From: Clostridiales bacterium
GTDB taxonomy: Bacteria; Bacillota; Clostridia; Peptostreptococcales; Anaerovoracaceae
Assembly: GCA_009911365.1 (NCBI GenBank)
Contig: QXXF01000014.1
Coordinates: forward strand, 1-64,000
Length of the DNA: 64,000 nucleotides
Direction of reading: 5' to 3'
The notes under the pieces are model-generated. The model saw only the letters and a list, made by a program, of their open reading frames with translations. It was not told where the DNA came from and searched no databases. Shown here piece after piece: positions 25,526 through 35,004 of this stretch. The position numbers and the translations under genes were made by a program. Numbering within the stretch: the stretch's first letter is position 1; every line of letters begins with the position of its first letter.

Positions 25526-26644
25526 CTACTTGGATGATAAGAAGGTCGGGATTTTAAAGGCATCGTCTGTCAGGTTGTGGCTTTCAGTCTCAACCTTTTC
25601 TTCCAGAATGGAATCAACGATGTTGCTTTCTTGCTCTGGCTTGCTTTCAGTTCCCGGAATCACGGTTCCACCTATCATATCCGCGCTTGGTCTGCTCTCA
25701 AATCCAGTGGCGATCACAGTGATATAGATCTCATCTTTGATATCTTCTTTGATTGCCGCGCCGAAGATGATGATCGCGCTGCTGTCAGCGGCTTTCTCGA
25801 TCTCGCTGGCCGCTTCGTTGGCTTCCAGCATTCCTAAGTCATAGCCACCGGTAACGTTGATCAGCACAGCCTTCGCACCTTGGATGCTAGTCTCCAGCAG
25901 AGGACTTTCGATTGCGTCCTTGACAGCCTGAGCCACACGATCATCTCCAGAACCCCGGCCTACGCCCATGTGCGCGATGCCCCGATCCTTCATGACAGTG
26001 GTCACATCGGCAAAGTCCAGATTGATGAGCGCGTCATCGATGATCAGTTCAGAGATCCCCTGGATGCCCTGTTTCAAAACTTCGTCCGCCATATCGAAGG
26101 CCTCCAGCAGGGAAGTGTTTTCTTCGACTGTTTCTAATAATTTATCGTTTGGAACGATAACAAGGGAGTCCACATATTTCTTTAGGAATTTAATTCCCAG
26201 CTCTGCGTGTTCGCTCCGTTTTTTTCCTTCAAAGGTAAAGGGCCGTGTTACAACGCCTACGGTTAAGATGCCCATGTCCTTCGCGACTTTCGCCACGATC
26301 GGCGCGGCTCCTGTTCCAGTGCCGCCTCCCATGCCCGCAGTTATGAAGACCATGTCAGCTCCAGCCATGAATTTTGACAGATCCTCCAGATTTTCTTCCG
26401 CGGATTTCTGTCCGATTTCTGGGTTGCCGCCAGCACCCAGTCCCTTTGTCAGCTTTTCGCCGATCTGAAGTTTTGTCTCGGCTTTACAGCGAGCCAGAGC
26501 CTGCTTGTCCGTATTAATGGCAATATACGCTACGCTCTGCATTCCCGCATCTATCATTCTATTAACTGCGTTACATCCACCGCCGCCAACACCAACTACT
26601 TTTATCTTTGCTGGAGTTGACTCGTTCATTTCAAATTGTAACAT
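25526..26644 (-). CDS. ftsZ: cell division protein FtsZ
   Basis: A 372-aa tubulin-like GTPase that forms the Z-ring. Visible are [13 protein letters not shown] (residues 18-30), the tubulin signature GGGTGTG (106-112), the T7-loop region with [11 protein letters not shown], and a C-terminal peptide with KIPTFLSSK for partner binding. GGGGAGGT eight bases before ATG is a strong ribosome binding site. A promoter with an extended -10 box lies in the 115-base gap after ftsQ, so ftsZ can be transcribed on its own at the end of the dcw cluster. No ftsA precedes it. Confidence 0.98.
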   Translation of the reverse strand: MLQFEMNESTPAKIKVVGVGGGGCNAVNRMIDAGMQSVAYIAINTDKQALARCKAETKLQIGEKLTKGLGAGGNPEIGQKSAEENLEDLSKFMAGADMVFITAGMGGGTGTGAAPIVAKVAKDMGILTVGVVTRPFTFEGKKRSEHAELGIKFLKKYVDSLVIVPNDKLLETVEENTSLLEAFDMADEVLKQGIQGISELIIDDALINLDFADVTTVMKDRGIAHMGVGRGSGDDRVAQAVKDAIESPLLETSIQGAKAVLINVTGGYDLGMLEANEAASEIEKAADSSAIIIFGAAIKEDIKDEIYITVIATGFESRPSADMIGGTVIPGTESKPEQESNIVDSILEEKVETESHNLTDDAFKIPTFLSSK

Positions 26645-26686
26645 CAGAAATTACCTCCCCTGTTTATTTTATACAACTTGCACTAC

Positions 26687-26695
26687 ATTATATCA
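26687..26695 (-). promoter_or_regulatory. extended -10 promoter element for ftsZ
   Basis: On the minus strand TGATATAAT (26695-26687) fits the TGnTATAAT extended -10 consensus, 42 bases upstream of the ftsZ start. No good -35 is visible, which extended -10 promoters tolerate. Confidence 0.55.
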
Positions 26696-26759
26696 TAAAG
26701 AAATGCCTGTTGCACCTGTTTTTCCAATTAAAATACCTTTTTTTCACATAAAATCTTTC

Positions 26760-27644
26760 TTATTTCGCCTTTTTGTCAAACGCATAATATTGCTCGTCTC
26801 CCACATAAATGATCCCTTTCTTGATTTTGTTTTTGTAAAGTTCGTAAATAACAGCCTTTAAGTCTCCCTCTTCCATACCAATGAGTAAATTTTTCGTCTT
26901 TCCTCTGCAATACAGGTTATCTGTCACGAACGCTTTGACCTGAGTCCCTGAAATATCGACTTTTTTAAAGTAGAGGTCCGCAGCCTCCATTTTTTTCAAA
27001 AACAGCATTCCAGCTTCCAGTACCTTAGCCTCTCTCACTTGAATCACATGGTTTTCTTCAGCCTTTTCCACGGTGATCCCTTCCAAAAGCGGCACCTGAG
27101 GCAGCTCGTAGCTGCTTCTCAGCACGATCTTTTCCTCATCGATGACAATATATGCGCTCTCTTTGAGTAAGACCGCTGTCTCCTGACGCTCTGTCAGCTT
27201 GATATTGACGGTCCCGGGCAGCTTACGACTGATTTCTGCGCCCTTTATGTATGGGTTTTCAAGAAGCTTGTCCTCACAGTCCCCGGCATTGAATTCAAAT
27301 AGGTTGATACCTGTTTTTAATCCGCACATCTCCTGGATCTGCTCTGGTTGGAATCGACTGCTCTCGGAAACATGGATCTTTTTGACATTGAAGACGTCCG
27401 AGTGAGCAAAGCTGTAAAGACCAACGCCTATGATCACCAGGAGGAAAAATTTTAGGATGTAATGTTTTTTTCTTCTCTTTTTCTTTTTTCTCTGGATCCG
27501 TTTTTTTTCTGATTGGGAAGGAGCGCGCCGAATCGGTGCCGCGCCTTCCCCTTCCTTCTCCATGCGGTCCTGCTCCGCCTCTTTTTGAAACATAGCATGG
27601 TCTTCCGGACTCCAGTTTAGCTTTTTTGTTTTTTTATTTTTCAT
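26760..27644 (-). CDS. ftsQ: cell division protein FtsQ/DivIB
   Basis: A 294-aa single-pass division protein. A basic, Lys/Arg-rich cytoplasmic tail (residues 1-63) is followed by one membrane helix (LKFFLLVIIGVGLYSFA, about 64-80). The extracellular POTRA domain (VKKIHVSESSRF onward) precedes the beta domain. It forms the FtsQ-FtsL-FtsB (DivIB-FtsL-DivIC) complex that controls septal peptidoglycan synthesis. Its start overlaps the murA stop by four bases. Confidence 0.9.
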   Translation of the reverse strand: MKNKKTKKLNWSPEDHAMFQKEAEQDRMEKEGEGAAPIRRAPSQSEKKRIQRKKKKRRKKHYILKFFLLVIIGVGLYSFAHSDVFNVKKIHVSESSRFQPEQIQEMCGLKTGINLFEFNAGDCEDKLLENPYIKGAEISRKLPGTVNIKLTERQETAVLLKESAYIVIDEEKIVLRSSYELPQVPLLEGITVEKAEENHVIQVREAKVLEAGMLFLKKMEAADLYFKKVDISGTQVKAFVTDNLYCRGKTKNLLIGMEEGDLKAVIYELYKNKIKKGIIYVGDEQYYAFDKKAK

Positions 27645-28894
27645 TTGTTTCTATTGATATCTCCGCCTAATTTCTTTAGTCCTTCTGGAAAATCGCAATA
27701 TCCCCGTTCGATAAAGCCGATCTGTTCCACCATGGTTTCTCCTTGGGCCATGAGGCCGGCCAGTACGAGAGCCGCGCCGCCCCTGAGATCTTCCGCTGTC
27801 ACACATTCCCCTTGAAGAAAGTTTACTCCCTTTATTATAGCGGTTCTCTGAAAAATTTCAATATCCGCTCCCATTTTTATCAGCTGTTTCGCATATTGAA
27901 ACCGATTTTCAAAGATCCCTTCCTCCATCCGGGTCTTACCTTCGGCCATTGTCATGACTGCGCTGAGTTGGGGTTGCAAATCAGTTGGGAATCCTGGATA
28001 AGGCGCTGTTTGAATCCTCCCTGCGGAAGATAAGCGCTTTGGTCCTTTCAGCCATACCTGACCAGGCTGCTTTTTGACGTGGCAGCCAGCGTGCCGAAGA
28101 CATTTGAGCAGACTTTTAATAGCGTCCGCCTCGATCCCTTTTACCAACAGCTCCCCTCCTGTGCCCGCCGCTGCCAGCAGATAAGTCCCCGCCTCAATTC
28201 TGTCTCCCATAATCCGATGGCTGGCACCGTGCAGCGGATATCCGCCTTTTACAATGATACGGGAGGTCCCCGCGCCTTTGATCCGCGCTCCGCAGCTATT
28301 GAGATAATCCTGCAGATCCATGATTTCCGGTTCTCTGGCGCTGTTATGGATCACCGTCTCACCTCGAGCTCCAAGCGCTGCCATCATCACGTTTTCCGTG
28401 GCTCCTACGCTGGGAAAGTCCAAAAGGATATTGGCTCCTGTCAGCTTCGTGCCGGTAAAGATCAGCTGGCCATCTTTTTCTTCTATGTCCGCCCCCAGCT
28501 GGCTCAAAGCCTTGATATGTATGTCGATAGGCCGCTTTCCAATCGCGCAGCCTCCTGGCTGGCTGATAACGGCCCTGCCGCGCCTTGTGAGCAGCGGTCC
28601 TACGAGGAAAATAGAGGAACGCATTTTTTCCATCAGGGCCTTTGGGATCTCTTCTCCGTGAAGGCCTGACGCGTCCACCAGCAGCTGATCGCCTGAAAGC
28701 AAGGTCTTGCATCCTAAATAACGCAGGATCTCTCGCATGATGGCTGTGTCTGAAATCCGGGGGCATCCTGAAAAAAGATTTTCTTCCCCCGTGACGATGG
28801 ATGCTGCTAGTATGGGAAGCGCCGCGTTCTTGGCGCCGCTTACGGCATGTTCTCCGCTGATTGGATTGCCGCCTCGTATATGATAGCTTTCCAA
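27641..28894 (-). CDS. murA: UDP-GlcNAc 1-carboxyvinyltransferase
   Basis: A 417-aa enoylpyruvyl transferase for the first committed step of peptidoglycan synthesis. Active-site residues are visible: Lys22 in AKNAALP and Cys116 in QPGGCAIGKRP, the fosfomycin target. The start codon is TTG (28894-28892). Its ribosome binding site GGAGGTG lies eight bases upstream, inside the 3' arm of a hairpin followed by six T's, so expression may be limited by RNA structure. It lies between murG and ftsQ, with a four-base overlap with ftsQ. Confidence 0.95.
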   Translation of the reverse strand: MESYHIRGGNPISGEHAVSGAKNAALPILAASIVTGEENLFSGCPRISDTAIMREILRYLGCKTLLSGDQLLVDASGLHGEEIPKALMEKMRSSIFLVGPLLTRRGRAVISQPGGCAIGKRPIDIHIKALSQLGADIEEKDGQLIFTGTKLTGANILLDFPSVGATENVMMAALGARGETVIHNSAREPEIMDLQDYLNSCGARIKGAGTSRIIVKGGYPLHGASHRIMGDRIEAGTYLLAAAGTGGELLVKGIEADAIKSLLKCLRHAGCHVKKQPGQVWLKGPKRLSSAGRIQTAPYPGFPTDLQPQLSAVMTMAEGKTRMEEGIFENRFQYAKQLIKMGADIEIFQRTAIIKGVNFLQGECVTAEDLRGGAALVLAGLMAQGETMVEQIGFIERGYCDFPEGLKKLGGDINRNK

Positions 28895-28904
28895 ATAAAA
28901 AACA

Positions 28905-28936
28905 CCTCCGAAACATACTTCATAGTATGCCGGAGG
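28905..28936 (-). promoter_or_regulatory. hairpin overlapping the murA ribosome binding site
   Basis: On the minus strand CCTCCG pairs with CGGAGG (28936-28931 with 28910-28905), and GCATAC pairs with GTATGT inside it, with a 2-nt bulge and a 6-nt loop. The 3' arm contains GGAGG, the murA ribosome binding site, and is followed by TGTTTTTTA. The structure can hide the site and also resembles an intrinsic terminator between murG and murA. On the plus strand it would also end in a T-tract. Confidence 0.65.
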
Positions 28937-28947
28937 GCTTTTTTAAG

Positions 28948-30048
28948 TTACTGAATATCCAGATTGTTGCAGATAATTTCCGCAGCATCTTCGAAAGCAC
29001 TCTCTTTGCTGCGAGCCGACATTTCTGCCACTAGCTTTCTGTCGTTTTTTAATTTCAAAATCTGGGCGATCAATTTTTCTGAATCCAGGTTTTTTTCTTC
29101 TAGCAGCAGCGCCCCTCCATTGTCCGCCACTGCCTTCGCATTGTAATATTGATGGTTCCCTGTGACCATAGGAGATGGGATGAAGATCGCAGCTTTTCCG
29201 CATACCGTCACTTCTGCCACGGTCAGTGCTCCGCTCCTGCTGATCACCAGATCCGCCGCAGAAAGGTATTCCTCCATATTGCTGATGTACTCTAAAATAT
29301 GAATGTTATCTGCGATAGAAAGACCCCGCTCTTCCCGCAGCTCATTTAAAATCGCATGATAATACCTGCTTCCCGTAGCCATACAGACCTGGATCCCTTT
29401 CATGCCGTTCATCACCTCGATAACATTGAGCATGGCTTTGTTGATCCGGCCAGCTCCCTGGCTGCCGCCAAATGCCAAGAGGATGAAATCTTCAGGCGGA
29501 AATCCCAGTTTTTTTCGGGATTGGACTGGGTCCGCCTCAAAGAAGGCCCTTCTTACTGGGTTTCCCGCGATCACATGCTTTTTTCGATGATTGAAATGCT
29601 TTTGCGCCTCAGGGAACCCCAGGAACAGCTTTTCAACATAGTTTTCCAGCAGCTTGTTGGTTACGCCTGGGAAAGCGTTCTGCTCGTGAGCATAGGTTTT
29701 CACTCCAGCCTTGTGAGCCGCCCGCACCACTGGCCCCGCTACGTATCCGCCTGTTCCAATCACGAGGTCCGGCTTGAAAACATCTATGATTTTTTTTGCC
29801 TGTTTATTTCCCTTCCGAAGCTTTTTCATCACCTCGATATTTTTTAGCGGATGCTTTCTGTTGAATCCCGCTACTGTGATAAATTCAATGGCGTATCCAC
29901 ATTCTGGCACTAACTTTTTTTCCAATCCGTGTTCTGTGCCCACAAAGAGGATTTGACTGTCAGGATAGCGTTCTTTGATCTTATCCGCGATGGCAACTGC
30001 CGGATAAATATGGCCGCCCGTGCCTCCGCCTGTCATAATTACTTTCAT
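28948..30048 (-). CDS. murG: lipid II synthase MurG
   Basis: A 366-aa GT28-family transferase that adds GlcNAc to lipid I on the inner face of the membrane. The N-terminal glycine motif GGGTGGHIYPA (residues 7-17) and the second-domain motifs FGGSQGA and VISRSGALTVAE are present. The length is normal. It follows ftsW by 12 bases and precedes murA by 53 bases, with a hairpin in that gap. Confidence 0.97.
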   Translation of the reverse strand: MKVIMTGGGTGGHIYPAVAIADKIKERYPDSQILFVGTEHGLEKKLVPECGYAIEFITVAGFNRKHPLKNIEVMKKLRKGNKQAKKIIDVFKPDLVIGTGGYVAGPVVRAAHKAGVKTYAHEQNAFPGVTNKLLENYVEKLFLGFPEAQKHFNHRKKHVIAGNPVRRAFFEADPVQSRKKLGFPPEDFILLAFGGSQGAGRINKAMLNVIEVMNGMKGIQVCMATGSRYYHAILNELREERGLSIADNIHILEYISNMEEYLSAADLVISRSGALTVAEVTVCGKAAIFIPSPMVTGNHQYYNAKAVADNGGALLLEEKNLDSEKLIAQILKLKNDRKLVAEMSARSKESAFEDAAEIICNNLDIQ

Positions 30049-30060
30049 TTATTCATGCTC

Positions 30061-31197
30061 CTATTTCACCTGTGCCGTATGCCGGGATATGTTCAGCAGA
30101 ATTCCCATGCTGCCCATGAACAGCATCAGCGCGTTTCCTCCGTAACTGACAAATGGAAGGATCACGCCTGTAGGCGGCATCGATGATGTGACAACTGCAA
30201 CGTTAAATAAAACTTGGACCGCGATCATGATAGTGACTCCGGAAGCCAGCAACGTGCCAAACTGATCCGGCGCATTGACCGCGATGTGGATTCCTCTCCA
30301 TATGAGTACCACGTAGGTCAACAGTAGAACTAAGATCCCCACAAATCCCAGTTCTTCACCGATGATGGCTAGGATAAAGTCATTTTGAGGTTCCGGAAGA
30401 TAGAGATGCTTTTGGATACTCTTGCCCAGTCCAACGCCGAACAGCCCGCCGGAACCCAGGGCCATCAATGACTGAACCACCTGAAAGCCTTCATTCAAAG
30501 GATCCGCAAATGGATCGAGAAAGCTGGTGAACCGCTTTGCCCAGTGGCTCTCCGGGTTGGTGATGATGATGGCTGCGATCCCCGCTGCTCCCAAGCCGAT
30601 CAGTCCTCCACAGTACATCCAGTTCATCCCTGCGATGAACATCATGAGGATGACAATGGCCACTAATGTGATCGCCGTGGACATGTTAGGCTGTTTTAGG
30701 ATCAATCCTCCATAAACCACGCAGATTACAAGCAGCGGCAGGATGCCCTGGGTAAAGGATTTGATCCTCTGAGGCTTTTCACTGAGGAACCAAGCCACGA
30801 AGATGATCAAGGCCACCTTGGCGATCTCTCCTGGCATAATGGTAAAGCTACCTACTCCCAGCCATCTCGTGGCGCCGTTGATATTTTTTCCCACTCCTGG
30901 TATCAGCAGCAGGATCAAAAGGATCAGGCTGACGATCAGTGCGGGCACGGCTATGCTCCTGTATTTTCGATAGTCAAAGACAGCTGTAAATATCATCAGC
31001 ACAAATCCTAATGCCGCCCATGCCAGATCCCGCACCAAATAGGCATACGGATTTCCCTCTCCAGAAACGGAAGTCTCGTTGATGGACTGGTAGTAGCTGG
31101 CGGAAAACACCATGATGACCCCGAAGATCACCAGGCCTAAAGTCAAAATCACCAACAAAAAGTCCCCTGATTTTAAATTGTTTTTCTTTCCTCTCAT
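30061..31197 (-). CDS. ftsW: septal peptidoglycan polymerase FtsW
   Basis: A 378-aa SEDS protein with about ten membrane helices. It carries family motifs GATRWLGVGSFTIMPGEIAK, QPNMSTA and PPTGVILPFVSYGG. It polymerises lipid II together with the SpoVD-type transpeptidase encoded upstream. I take the ATG at 31197, six bases after GGAG; an in-frame TTG at 31209 would put the ribosome binding site inside the coding region. It lies 24 bases after murD. Confidence 0.94.
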   Translation of the reverse strand: MRGKKNNLKSGDFLLVILTLGLVIFGVIMVFSASYYQSINETSVSGEGNPYAYLVRDLAWAALGFVLMIFTAVFDYRKYRSIAVPALIVSLILLILLLIPGVGKNINGATRWLGVGSFTIMPGEIAKVALIIFVAWFLSEKPQRIKSFTQGILPLLVICVVYGGLILKQPNMSTAITLVAIVILMMFIAGMNWMYCGGLIGLGAAGIAAIIITNPESHWAKRFTSFLDPFADPLNEGFQVVQSLMALGSGGLFGVGLGKSIQKHLYLPEPQNDFILAIIGEELGFVGILVLLLTYVVLIWRGIHIAVNAPDQFGTLLASGVTIMIAVQVLFNVAVVTSSMPPTGVILPFVSYGGNALMLFMGSMGILLNISRHTAQVK

Positions 31198-31221
31198 TAA
31201 TGTCTCCAACCTGCCTGGGCC

Positions 31222-32598
31222 TTATTTTCCAAGCCTGTCAACACAGCTTTTAAAATGCTCGCCCCTTTGTTCAAATCCCGTATACATATCCCAGCTGGCA
31301 CAGGCCGGGGACAGCAGCACCGTATCACCCGGTTCTGCTAGACGGAAAGCTTCCCTGACGCATTCTTCCATGTTCTTTGCGATGATGGAATCCCTAAATC
31401 CCATGCGCTCCGCTGTTTCTTTGATCTTGGCCGCTGTTTTTCCCAGCAGCACCATGTGCTTTACCTTCCTATCGAAAGCCTGGATCAAGGCCTCAAAGGA
31501 TGCGTCCTTATCATATCCCCCAGCAATGAGAACGATTCCCCCGTCTATGGCCTCCACCGCCTTGATGGAAGCGTCTGGGTTTGTGCCCTTTGAGTCATTC
31601 ACAAAACGCACGCCATCCACCTGTCCGCAAAATTCCATCCTGTGCTCCACGCCTTGGAAAGTAGTGAGCACCTGCGCAATGACCTCTGGCTCGATCCCAG
31701 CAAAATAGGAAATGGCCGCTGCTGCCAAAGCATTTTCCAGATTGTGAGCCCCTGGTATGATCAGCTGATCTGTCCGGCAAAGCTGGATCTCCTTGCCGTC
31801 TTCATCTTTGATGATCAGATGACTTTCATGGACAAAAGCACCGAAATCCAGCTCTTCCGTCCTGCTGAAAGGCACGATCGTGGCTTCACAGTTTTCCGCT
31901 AAGGCAAAACATTCCTTGTCATCGTAATTGATGACCAAATACTGGCCTTCCTCTTGATTTTCAAAGATCCTGGCCTTTGCCTTTCCGTAGTTTTCCATGG
32001 TCTTGTGCCGATCCAAGTGATCCGGGGTCAAATTGAGGATCGCAGAAACCGCTGGCTTGAAATAACGGATGGTTTCCAACTGGAAGCTGCTGGTTTCTGT
32101 CACCATCCAGGAATCTTCTTCCGCGTTCAGGGCTTTTGAGATCACTGCCACGCCAATGTTTCCCACCACATACGTCTTCCTCTTGGCCTTTTTGAAGATC
32201 TCTCCCACCAAAGTGGTGGTGGTGGTTTTTCCGTTGGTTCCAGTGATGGCCGCATAATTTCCCTTCCCAATGCGGTAAGCGATCTCCAGCTCTCCAATAA
32301 TCTCTACGCCTAGATCCCGGGCTTTTTTCACAAAACAAAGATCAGGAGAAACACCAGGACTCAGGATCAGCATGTCGAATGCGCCCATGTCCTGTGGATC
32401 TCTGCCAAAATAGCATTCCACATTTTTGCCTTCTAAAAAAGCCAGCAGCTGAGGGTCCACCGCTTCCATGGGTTTGGAATCTTGTACGGAAACATTGGCT
32501 CCCAGCTTGAGCATGGCCTGCAGAGCAGCGATTCCTGATTTACCCAGTCCAACTACCAGCACCTTCTGATTCTTCATATTGTCCAGATTCGTTCTCAT
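31222..32598 (-). CDS. murD: UDP-MurNAc-L-alanine:D-glutamate ligase
   Basis: A 458-aa Mur ligase with all three domains. The N-terminal Rossmann domain opens VLVVGLGKSGIAAL. The ATP-binding domain has AAITGTNGKTTTTTLVGE (about residues 110-127), and the C-terminal domain holds FVNDSKGTNPDA and PACASWDMYTGFEQRG. It adds D-Glu to UDP-MurNAc-L-Ala in the cytoplasm. The start at 32598 follows an AGAGGTAGAG ribosome binding site; a longer frame from 32673 would overlap mraY. Confidence 0.95.
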   Translation of the reverse strand: MRTNLDNMKNQKVLVVGLGKSGIAALQAMLKLGANVSVQDSKPMEAVDPQLLAFLEGKNVECYFGRDPQDMGAFDMLILSPGVSPDLCFVKKARDLGVEIIGELEIAYRIGKGNYAAITGTNGKTTTTTLVGEIFKKAKRKTYVVGNIGVAVISKALNAEEDSWMVTETSSFQLETIRYFKPAVSAILNLTPDHLDRHKTMENYGKAKARIFENQEEGQYLVINYDDKECFALAENCEATIVPFSRTEELDFGAFVHESHLIIKDEDGKEIQLCRTDQLIIPGAHNLENALAAAAISYFAGIEPEVIAQVLTTFQGVEHRMEFCGQVDGVRFVNDSKGTNPDASIKAVEAIDGGIVLIAGGYDKDASFEALIQAFDRKVKHMVLLGKTAAKIKETAERMGFRDSIIAKNMEECVREAFRLAEPGDTVLLSPACASWDMYTGFEQRGEHFKSCVDRLGK

Positions 32599-32653
32599 AT
32601 CTCTACCTCTATCAAAACTACCAATATCATTATGGCGGGCTTTTCCGCATGCT

Positions 32654-33616
32654 TTACAGAATGCACAGCCCAAACACGCAGCAGATCAAGGCGATACCCC
32701 AAAACATCCCCACGACCTGTTTCTCTTTCAATCCGCTCAGTTCAAAGTGGTGATGGATCGGTGCCATCCTGAAGATCCGTTTCCCGCCTGACAGTTTGAA
32801 GTACACGACCTGCAGGATGACGGAAAGCGCTTCCATGACGTACACAAAGCCCGCAATAGGAAGCAGCAGTTCAAAGTGCATGACAATGGCTGCCGCTGCC
32901 ATGCCTCCTCCCAAAGCAAGGGAGCCTGTGTCTCCCATGAACACTCTAGCTGGATTTTTGTTATAAACAAGAAATCCCAGGCAGGCTCCTGTCAGCGCGC
33001 AGCAGAAAACACCTGCTCCCGCTATGGCGCCATATGTGACCGCGGCCACTGCGAAAAACAGGGACACCACCGCTGTTACCCCTGATGCCAGACCGTCCAG
33101 GCCATCTGTCAAGTTGACCGCATTTGTCATGGCTAAAAGAACGAAAGCAATGAACGGGATATACCAGATGCCAAAGTCAATATTGATGTTGGCAAAAGGG
33201 ATCCACACTGCCGTTCCTTCACCAGAATACATGGCCATATATACGGCAAAAGCCACAGATATGATGATCTGCAGTCCGAATTTCTGATAGGCTCTCAGTC
33301 CTAGATTATTCTTTTTTACCACTTTCAGGTAGTCATCCAAAAAACCGATGGCCCCAAAGAGGACGAATACCAGTATGACCACTCCCAGGTGGATCGAATA
33401 ATAGCGTCCCACCGCGCATCCCACGATGGCCGCCCCGATGATGGCAATCCCTCCCATGCTGGGAGTTCCCGCTTTCGCATAGTGCGATTTCGGGCCTTCC
33501 TCCCGAATGTTCTGTCCTGCCTGCTTGCGCCGCAGCACGGGTATTTCCAGGGAAGTAAAAATCAGAGCCGCTAAAAATGCTGCGATTACTACGATACCGA
33601 TTGTGACATAATTCAT
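32654..33616 (-). CDS. mraY: phospho-MurNAc-pentapeptide transferase MraY
   Basis: A 320-aa integral membrane enzyme with about ten helices that makes lipid I on undecaprenyl phosphate. Motifs include GTPSMGGIAI, the acidic cluster GFLDDYLKV, NLTDGLDGLASG and the C-terminal IHHHFELSG. The start at 33616 has GGAG about seven bases upstream; the upstream in-frame extension to 33754 overlaps murF and is not used. It lies 11 bases after murF. Confidence 0.96.
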   Translation of the reverse strand: MNYVTIGIVVIAAFLAALIFTSLEIPVLRRKQAGQNIREEGPKSHYAKAGTPSMGGIAIIGAAIVGCAVGRYYSIHLGVVILVFVLFGAIGFLDDYLKVVKKNNLGLRAYQKFGLQIIISVAFAVYMAMYSGEGTAVWIPFANINIDFGIWYIPFIAFVLLAMTNAVNLTDGLDGLASGVTAVVSLFFAVAAVTYGAIAGAGVFCCALTGACLGFLVYNKNPARVFMGDTGSLALGGGMAAAAIVMHFELLLPIAGFVYVMEALSVILQVVYFKLSGGKRIFRMAPIHHHFELSGLKEKQVVGMFWGIALICCVFGLCIL

Positions 33617-33627
33617 AACTACTCCTA

Positions 33628-35004
33628 CTATTCCATAATTTTTTTCACAATGTCCTCCATAGCCATGCCCCGGGAGCCTTTTACCAGGACCACGTCTCCC
33701 TTTTGGATCATAGAGTCCATTTCTTTCAGAAAGTCTTGTTTTTTGGAGAACCACAAAACCTGCTCCATACCCGCCGCCTTCGCACCTTTTGCGATGTGCT
33801 CTGCTTCTTTTCCTACTGCGATCAAGGATTCCACCCCCTGCTCCGCTGCGTGGCGACCTACCAATTGGTGCTGTTCCCTACTGGTTTCTCCCAGCTCCAG
33901 CATATCGCCCAAAACAGCTACGCTCCGCAGGCCTCTGGTATGCATCAGCACATCAATGGCGGCTTTCATGGAATCCGGGCTGGCATTGTAAGTATCATCG
34001 ATCACTTTGATGCCGTCCTTGCCCCGGATGGTCAGGCGCTTGTCTGTGAGCCGCGCTTTAGCCAGCCCTCTGGCCGCTTCCTCCATGGTAATCCCTAGCC
34101 GCCCTCCGGCCGCCACTGCCAAAGCCGCATTAAAAGCATTGTGCCTACCTGGGATAGGAAGCTGGAATTTTTGAGTCTGGCCTTGATGCTCCAGAGTAAA
34201 TTGTATACCCTCTGCCCCAAAATCGTCAATATCGGAAATGATAATATAATCGCTTTTTCCGTCAAATCCTGTCGTCACAGTTTGATAAAGCCCTTTTACT
34301 CTGTCTTTTTTCAGGAATTCACCGTTCTGATGGATGATCAGAGTGCTTGTTTCATCAAAATAATTGGTCAATTCCATCTTTGCCTTGAAAATGTTTTCCT
34401 GACTCCCTAGATTTTCGATATGGGCCAAGCCGATATTAGTGATGATCCCAATGTCCGGCTTTGTCAGTTTTGCCAGGCGGTCGATCTCTCCAAACCGGTC
34501 CATGCCCATTTCAATGACCGCTACTTCTGCGTCTTCCGCAAAGGAAAGGATGGTCAGGGGAACGCCAATCAAATTATTAAAGTTCCCCGCGTTTTTTTCT
34601 GTTTTATATTTCTCACTGCACACCTGCCAGGTAAGGTCCCTGGTAGAGGTCTTTCCAGTACTGCCTGTGACGGCGATTTTTTTCAAGTTCAATTGTTCTA
34701 GATAAAAAGAAGCTAAATCTTGCAGAGCCTGGGTGGTGTCTTCCACCAGCACTGCCTGAAAATCATCAGGCAGCTCCTGGCAGGCGGTTTCCTTGGATAT
34801 GACCCCGCAGCGGCACCCAGCGTCCACCACTTGGGACAGATACTGATGCGCATCATGGTTCTCACCGATCAGGGCAAAGAACAGGTCTCCTTGTTTTGCT
34901 TTTCTAGAGTCTGTGCAGACGTTTGAAACCTCCAGGCTTCCATTGCCTGTTACTAGCTTGCCCCCAGTTGCTGCTTCAATTTGTTTCATTGTAAGTTTTT
35001 TCAT
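33628..35004 (-). CDS. murF: UDP-MurNAc-tripeptide:D-Ala-D-Ala ligase
   Basis: A 458-aa Mur ligase with a complete N-terminal substrate domain (residues 1-100, including CTDSRKAKQGDLFFAL), the ATP loop AVTGSTGKTSTRD, and the C-terminal region with DDTYNASPDSMKAAI. It completes the pentapeptide. Its start overlaps the 3' end of murE by 29 bases. GGAG lies eight bases before ATG. Confidence 0.96.
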   Translation of the reverse strand: MKKLTMKQIEAATGGKLVTGNGSLEVSNVCTDSRKAKQGDLFFALIGENHDAHQYLSQVVDAGCRCGVISKETACQELPDDFQAVLVEDTTQALQDLASFYLEQLNLKKIAVTGSTGKTSTRDLTWQVCSEKYKTEKNAGNFNNLIGVPLTILSFAEDAEVAVIEMGMDRFGEIDRLAKLTKPDIGIITNIGLAHIENLGSQENIFKAKMELTNYFDETSTLIIHQNGEFLKKDRVKGLYQTVTTGFDGKSDYIIISDIDDFGAEGIQFTLEHQGQTQKFQLPIPGRHNAFNAALAVAAGGRLGITMEEAARGLAKARLTDKRLTIRGKDGIKVIDDTYNASPDSMKAAIDVLMHTRGLRSVAVLGDMLELGETSREQHQLVGRHAAEQGVESLIAVGKEAEHIAKGAKAAGMEQVLWFSKKQDFLKEMDSMIQKGDVVLVKGSRGMAMEDIVKKIME

